Below, in pieces: positions 59,765-64,000 of a DNA stretch of 64,000 nt. Location: assembly GCF_011043555.1 (NCBI RefSeq), contig NZ_JAAKGS010000010.1:1-64000 (forward strand), given 5' to 3'. Both the position numbers and the translations under genes were made by a program. Numbering within the stretch: position 1 is the stretch's first letter; each line of letters begins with the position of its first letter. This DNA is from Sphingobacterium sp. SGR-19. GTDB taxonomy: Bacteria > Bacteroidota > Bacteroidia > Sphingobacteriales > Sphingobacteriaceae. A model generated the notes under the pieces. It was not told the DNA's origin and did not search any database. It saw only the letters and a program-made list of their open reading frames with translations.

Positions 59765-62700
59765 TTAAAAGCCTACTGATACGCCAAAAGAGTAGGCTCG
59801 GGGGCGTGGGTAATTACCCCAATTTATCCCGTCTAAACCTACCTCCGGATCAAATCCTTTATTGAATTTCGTAATCGTCAACAAATTATTTCCCGATGCA
59901 TACAACCGGATATTGCTAATCCCTTTAATGATGCCGGGTCTAAGGTTATAACCCAGTGTTACATTCTGAAGACGTAGGAATGATCCATCTTCTACAAAGA
60001 AATCAGATGCTTTATACCCTCTTGTGTTATTTGCACGTGGATAGAGATTGCTTGGATTATCCGGCGTCCAGCGTTGCACTTGCCTACTAGGCGTCATCTT
60101 CTGCAAATCAAACACATCATTACCATACACGCCATAAAACTGCGCATTTAGGTCGAAACGCTTATAGGAAACTGAGGTATTAAAACTATAGATAAAATTC
60201 GGGGTCGGATCGCCTATAACGACGCGATCATATGTCGGATCGATCGTACCGTCGGGGTTACCATCCGCACCAGCAATATCAACATACTTGATCTCACCCG
60301 GGATCGCTTCTGCTCCTGTAAGTCCGGCTTCTATCCCCTCTTCTAACGATTGGATAATACCGTCGGAGCGATAACCGTAAAAGGCATACATCGGCTGTCC
60401 GATAATAAAGTGATTCACATTTTGACGTACCATTTCGATCAACGATCCGGTCACAACACGGTCGCTTTCGCCCATGGCGACTACTTTATTTCTATTCAAT
60501 GCGAAGTTACCGCCTATAGACCAGCTTAATTCCTCCCGTTGAATAATACCTGCATTAAATCCCAACTCAAAGCCACGGTTACTGATTTCTCCATCATTGA
60601 CCCATTGTTGGTCAAAACCTGATGAAGGCGAGATGGTACGTGTGCGTAATAAATCTTTTGTATGCTTATCATAATAATCTAGGGTTAACGTAAAGCGTTG
60701 GTTCATAAAACCAATGTCTAACCCCAAATCGTAAGAAGTCGTCGTCTCCCATCGCAAGCTTTTGTTTCCTAAACCGCCGACAATGGTTAACCCCTGCTCA
60801 TTGTTTGCTCCTGCCAATCCCGGGCCAAAGCCTGTCATAAAACCATTCTGTGCGCCAACGTAATAGCGTTCCGAGCCAAATCTATCCAAGGTTTGATAAG
60901 GTGAAATACCTTGATTACCCGTCAGACCATAGCTGGCACGTAATTTCAGTTCGGAGAATGCGTTCAGATCTTTGATAAAGGATTCCTCATTTAATTTCCA
61001 CGCCACGGCAGCCGAGGGAAAGAAAGCCCATTTGTTATTTTCACCGAATTTTGTCGATCCATCTGCACGCCCCGTAACCGTAAATAAATACTTATCCAAC
61101 AAAGCATAATTCGCCCTACCGAACCAGGAATGTAAGGTAGACGCCGACAGGCCATTATTGAGTACCTTCGTTTTCGCGCTGTTTAGATTTTCGTTCTGCA
61201 AGTTGTCGTTCACGAAGTTCATCCCCATCAGATTGCTCGTGCGCGTCCGTGAATTTTGGAGCGAGAACCCACCCACAACATTCAAACGATGGGCATCGTT
61301 GAATGTCTTATCTATAGTCAAATAATTCTCGTTGACCAATTCATTGTTATTATAGTTGTTAATTGCGCCATACCCGGTATTCTCGTACCCTCGAAATGTA
61401 ACATTTGCTGGCTCATACACATCACCGATCGAATTCCCATATTTCGTGCTAAGCTGCGTTCTGAACTGCAACCAATCGGTGAGCTTTGCGGAAACGAATA
61501 CAGTTCCTAGCACATCTATCGTCTTCGACTTATTGAGTACCTCATTTGCTATGGCGATAGGGTTACCGAAATCCATAGCCGATGTACGGAAGTAATTTCC
61601 ATTTTCGTCATATACCGGAAATATTCTTGAACGGCCGGCGCTCAAGTTCTGACCTGTATTATTTGTATAGGTTAATATAATATTTGTTCCAGCAGAGATT
61701 GCATTCGTCAATTTCTGATCTAGGTTCAGCCGTCCTGTATATTTGTCGTACGCGTTTTTTATGGCGAGCCCTTCTTCTTTATAATAATTACCCGACATCG
61801 AATATTTGGTATTCTCTGCACCGCCATCTATACCCAGCGTATAGTTTTGTGAAAAAGGATTGCGGTATACCAGATCTACCCAGTCGGTATTTGTGGCCCA
61901 TTGTGGCTTATTGGGATCGAGGCCACGGAGTTCGGCGATGGACGGAAAATACACACCACTCCGCACTTCTCCAAGATACGGCAACTGGCTAAGTGGGGTG
62001 CCACCATTAAGTGCCGCCTCATTGGCATAAACAGCTTCTTCGATACCATCACGCCAAAGATCCGGCTTTACGGATAGCGTAGACACCGTATTTAAGGTGT
62101 TCAACGATATCCGCGGCGTACCCGCACGTGCTTTCTTCGTTGTCACCATGATGACACCATTGGCACCTCGTGAACCGTAAATTGCTGCCGATGACGCATC
62201 TTTCAACACCTCAATCGATTCAATATCCTCCGGATTGATTTGCTTTAGATCTCCCGCGTCCCCCCAAGGAAAGCCATCGACAACTACTAAAGGCGCATTT
62301 GAACCACTTAAGGAACTGTTTCCTCGGATTCGAACTGTCGCTCCAGCACCAGGTTGTCCACTTGATATGGCTACCTGTACACCAGGAATCTTACCTTGCA
62401 GCAACTGGTCCACTGACGAAGCGGGCGTCTTGTTTAAATCGCTCCCTTTTAATGTCGCAACAGCGCCGGTTAAGTCACTCTTTTTCACGCCTCCATACCC
62501 CACTACGACGACATCGTCTAGATCTAGCGATGTACTCAGGAGCACCGCATCTATGGTAGACCGATTATTGACGGAAATCTGTTGTGATTGCAACCCTAAA
62601 GAACTGAAAGACAATACATTTCCCTGGTCAGAAACAGTGATTTCATAAGTACCCTCGTCATTTGTGGTGGCAGTGTAAGCTCCTGATTTGACCGTGACGC

Positions 62701-62827
62701 CCGGGAGTGGGTGCCCTTCGTTGTCTCTTACTACACCAGACACCATACGGTTTTGGGCGAACGCGAGCTGGACCGCAAAAAGCACACTCCAAAAAATAGC
62801 GCAGGTTCTTAGTAAACTTTTTCTCAT
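59765..62827 (-). CDS. susC: SusC/RagA-family TonB-linked outer-membrane transporter
   Basis: The 1020-residue protein has a signal peptide, a carboxypeptidase-regulatory-like domain (26-105, VSGVVRDNEGHPLPGVTVKS), a plug with VDQLLQGKIPGVQVAISSGQ and AAIYGSRGANGVIMVTTKKA, and a barrel ending RPRAYSFGVSVGF. It imports oligosaccharides with energy from TonB. No STN domain is present, so control goes through the AraC regulator and not through a FecR circuit. Confidence 0.95.
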   Translation of the reverse strand: MRKSLLRTCAIFWSVLFAVQLAFAQNRMVSGVVRDNEGHPLPGVTVKSGAYTATTNDEGTYEITVSDQGNVLSFSSLGLQSQQISVNNRSTIDAVLLSTSLDLDDVVVVGYGGVKKSDLTGAVATLKGSDLNKTPASSVDQLLQGKIPGVQVAISSGQPGAGATVRIRGNSSLSGSNAPLVVVDGFPWGDAGDLKQINPEDIESIEVLKDASSAAIYGSRGANGVIMVTTKKARAGTPRISLNTLNTVSTLSVKPDLWRDGIEEAVYANEAALNGGTPLSQLPYLGEVRSGVYFPSIAELRGLDPNKPQWATNTDWVDLVYRNPFSQNYTLGIDGGAENTKYSMSGNYYKEEGLAIKNAYDKYTGRLNLDQKLTNAISAGTNIILTYTNNTGQNLSAGRSRIFPVYDENGNYFRTSAMDFGNPIAIANEVLNKSKTIDVLGTVFVSAKLTDWLQFRTQLSTKYGNSIGDVYEPANVTFRGYENTGYGAINNYNNNELVNENYLTIDKTFNDAHRLNVVGGFSLQNSRTRTSNLMGMNFVNDNLQNENLNSAKTKVLNNGLSASTLHSWFGRANYALLDKYLFTVTGRADGSTKFGENNKWAFFPSAAVAWKLNEESFIKDLNAFSELKLRASYGLTGNQGISPYQTLDRFGSERYYVGAQNGFMTGFGPGLAGANNEQGLTIVGGLGNKSLRWETTTSYDLGLDIGFMNQRFTLTLDYYDKHTKDLLRTRTISPSSGFDQQWVNDGEISNRGFELGFNAGIIQREELSWSIGGNFALNRNKVVAMGESDRVVTGSLIEMVRQNVNHFIIGQPMYAFYGYRSDGIIQSLEEGIEAGLTGAEAIPGEIKYVDIAGADGNPDGTIDPTYDRVVIGDPTPNFIYSFNTSVSYKRFDLNAQFYGVYGNDVFDLQKMTPSRQVQRWTPDNPSNLYPRANNTRGYKASDFFVEDGSFLRLQNVTLGYNLRPGIIKGISNIRLYASGNNLLTITKFNKGFDPEVGLDGINWGNYPRPRAYSFGVSVGF

Positions 62828-62926
62828 TGTATTAACATTTAGATTTATACATTACTTATTTAGGCTACTTGTAATCCGTCTCGATCGGTAAGCCGGATTC
62901 CAAATTGGTTAGCCCCAAGCTTTAGA

Positions 62927-62934
62927 CAAAGATA
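62927..62934 (-). promoter_or_regulatory. -7 promoter element of the mannan operon (susC)
   Basis: The minus strand reads TATCTTTG at 62934-62927, a perfect -7 box. It predicts a leader of about 90 bases before susC. The best -33 candidate (TTG near 62957) has a spacing of 22, which fits dependence on an activator. Confidence 0.7.
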
Positions 62935-62960
62935 TTCCAAAGCAAGCTATTGAAAGCAAT

Positions 62961-63008
62961 ACTATTTTAGCCAATTATTATACTAAAAATAGTAAAAAGG
63001 CTATTTTA
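62961..63008. promoter_or_regulatory. Repeated CTATTTTA-type sites, probable AraC-regulator operator
   Basis: ACTATTTTA (62961-62969), its inverse TAAAAATAGT (62984-62993) and CTATTTTAA (63001-63009) lie just upstream of the susC -33 region. They are placed where an AraC activator would bind to recruit polymerase. Confidence 0.5.
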
Positions 63009-63050
63009 AATTCATGTAGCCCACAAAAAGATATATATTATTTTAACTGT

Positions 63051-63929
63051 TTATATAAAAATACGGCTACCGCTAAAGTTTACGCGGTATTCGGAGGGGG
63101 TACAATTTTTTTTTCGTTTAAAAGCTCTGTTAAAATTGGATATGTTATTAAAACCACATAAGTAACATATTTCAGCTACCGTATTGCTGGTTTCTATCAA
63201 CATGCGTGTAGCATGCCCTAGCCTGATTTCGTTGAGGTTATCAATAAAGGTTTTCCCCGTCCTTTTCTTAATAAATCGGGAAAATGAAACTTCAGACATA
63301 TTCACCTGATCAGCGACTTCCTTGAGTGTGAGTAAAGTGCTATAATTCTTGTTCATAAACGCAAAAGCTGCGTCAAGTCTTCTGCTCCGATAATTTAGGC
63401 TTTTGTCCAGCAACATATCTCCTTCTACCAGTGTCTTGGTATCGTTGCTGACTGACAACTCCCGTAAAATCAGCATAAACTTAATAACGGAGTCGAAACC
63501 TATCGTTTTATGGAGTGTGAGGATTTCAGGAGCAACTTTTTCGACTGTATCCTTCGAAAACTTAATGCCAAAGCGGCTAGTTTCAAACATTCGCTTGATG
63601 AAATTCAATTGGTTTTTATTCAGAAAATGTTCACTAAAAAGATCTTGGTTCCATTGTACAGTGACTTCTACAATTTTCTTTGCAGCACAACGATGGTTAA
63701 ACCAGCCGTGGGGAAGGTTGGGACCGGTAAGCACCAGTTCAAAATCATCAATTTCTTCCATCCTGTCCCCCACTATGCGCCGCGCTCCCTTGGCGTGCAG
63801 GATCATGTTTAATTCATATTCCTCATGGTAATGATAGGGAAAATCAAACTTTTCCTTTTCTCTATGGAATACGGTAAAACATTCTGTTTCCCGTAAAGGC
63901 GTTACTTCTTTGATCGCGTTATGGTTCAT
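63051..63929 (-). CDS. AraC-family regulator with N-terminal cupin domain
   Basis: The 292-residue protein has a cupin-like sensing domain (about 15-110, FDFPYHYHEEYELNMILHAK) and a double helix-turn-helix at the C-terminus: LKEVADQVNMSEVSFSRFIK KRTGK and VAEICYLCGFNNISNFNRAF KRKKNCTPSEYR. It is encoded just upstream of susC on the same strand and should activate the mannan operon in response to a sugar. I start at MNHNAIKEV (63929); the frame is open to 63995 without family similarity. Confidence 0.9.
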   Translation of the reverse strand: MNHNAIKEVTPLRETECFTVFHREKEKFDFPYHYHEEYELNMILHAKGARRIVGDRMEEIDDFELVLTGPNLPHGWFNHRCAAKKIVEVTVQWNQDLFSEHFLNKNQLNFIKRMFETSRFGIKFSKDTVEKVAPEILTLHKTIGFDSVIKFMLILRELSVSNDTKTLVEGDMLLDKSLNYRSRRLDAAFAFMNKNYSTLLTLKEVADQVNMSEVSFSRFIKKRTGKTFIDNLNEIRLGHATRMLIETSNTVAEICYLCGFNNISNFNRAFKRKKNCTPSEYRVNFSGSRIFI

Positions 63930-64000
63930 ACTATCAGGAATACAATCATCGAAAATAAAAAGTAAAAACGGAAATTCATAACGCAAATAATTCAATTCAT

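Overview
The window looks like a chromosomal segment of a Bacteroidota bacterium, most likely family Sphingobacteriaceae (Sphingobacterium, Pedobacter or a relative). The evidence is a SusC/SusD mannan-utilisation locus, a FecI/FecR/TonB receptor unit, a heterodimer-type lycopene cyclase in a zeaxanthin cluster, moderate-to-low GC, and promoters of the Bacteroidota type (TTTG about 17-20 nt upstream of TAnnTTTG). I saw no rRNA, tRNA, CRISPR array or intact transposase.

Region 1 (1 to about 22.4 kb) is a gene graveyard mixed with intact genes. Intact units are: an OhrR-controlled peroxide operon (ohrR, ohr, hydroxyacyl-CoA dehydrogenase, nitroreductase); a DEAD-box helicase with a cold-shock protein; a zeta-toxin-like kinase with a small overlapping ORF; a MutS-like ATPase followed by a small protein and a membrane protein; a Crp/Fnr regulator beside a consensus CRP-type site; and the 5-oxoprolinase operon pxpB-pxpC-pxpA with an NRAMP-like transporter. 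Between them lie more than a dozen broken pieces: HipA, two SDR fragments, fatty-acid desaturase, DoxX fused to a hydrolase tail, three acetyltransferase fragments, a metallophosphoesterase tail, a TlpA tail, an ORF6N fragment, a collapsed copy of the mutS locus and an NmrA-like reductase. A 206-bp direct repeat (1-206 and 8802-9007) carries two copies of the zeta-toxin 5' end.

Region 2 (about 22.4 to 40 kb) holds a beta-propeller-like lipoprotein with a textbook promoter, VOC and RibD-like enzymes, an ECF41-type sigma operon with two NTF2-like proteins and an azoreductase, SelO, an ABC-F protein, and an eight-gene operon (marR, crtI, crtB, unknown, crtZ, lycopene cyclase, photolyase, idi) that should make zeaxanthin-type pigment together with light-driven DNA repair. 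An aldo/keto reductase, a YdeI-family protein and a macrolide phosphotransferase follow.

Region 3 (40 to 48.4 kb) holds a FecI-type sigma factor, FecR anti-sigma, TonB receptor and purple-acid-phosphatase-like enzyme, which together look like a surface-signalled phosphate-ester scavenging unit. An acetyltransferase follows, then a divergent hxlR/yceI pair around a perfect 42-bp palindrome.

Region 4 (48.4 to 64 kb) is a beta-mannan utilisation locus. AraC regulator, SusC, SusD, surface lipoprotein, two GH26 mannanases, a GH30 enzyme, a CE1-type esterase, GH130 mannosylglucose phosphorylase, a GPH symporter and a mannobiose/cellobiose 2-epimerase form a complete predicted route from extracellular mannan to mannose-1-phosphate plus glucose.
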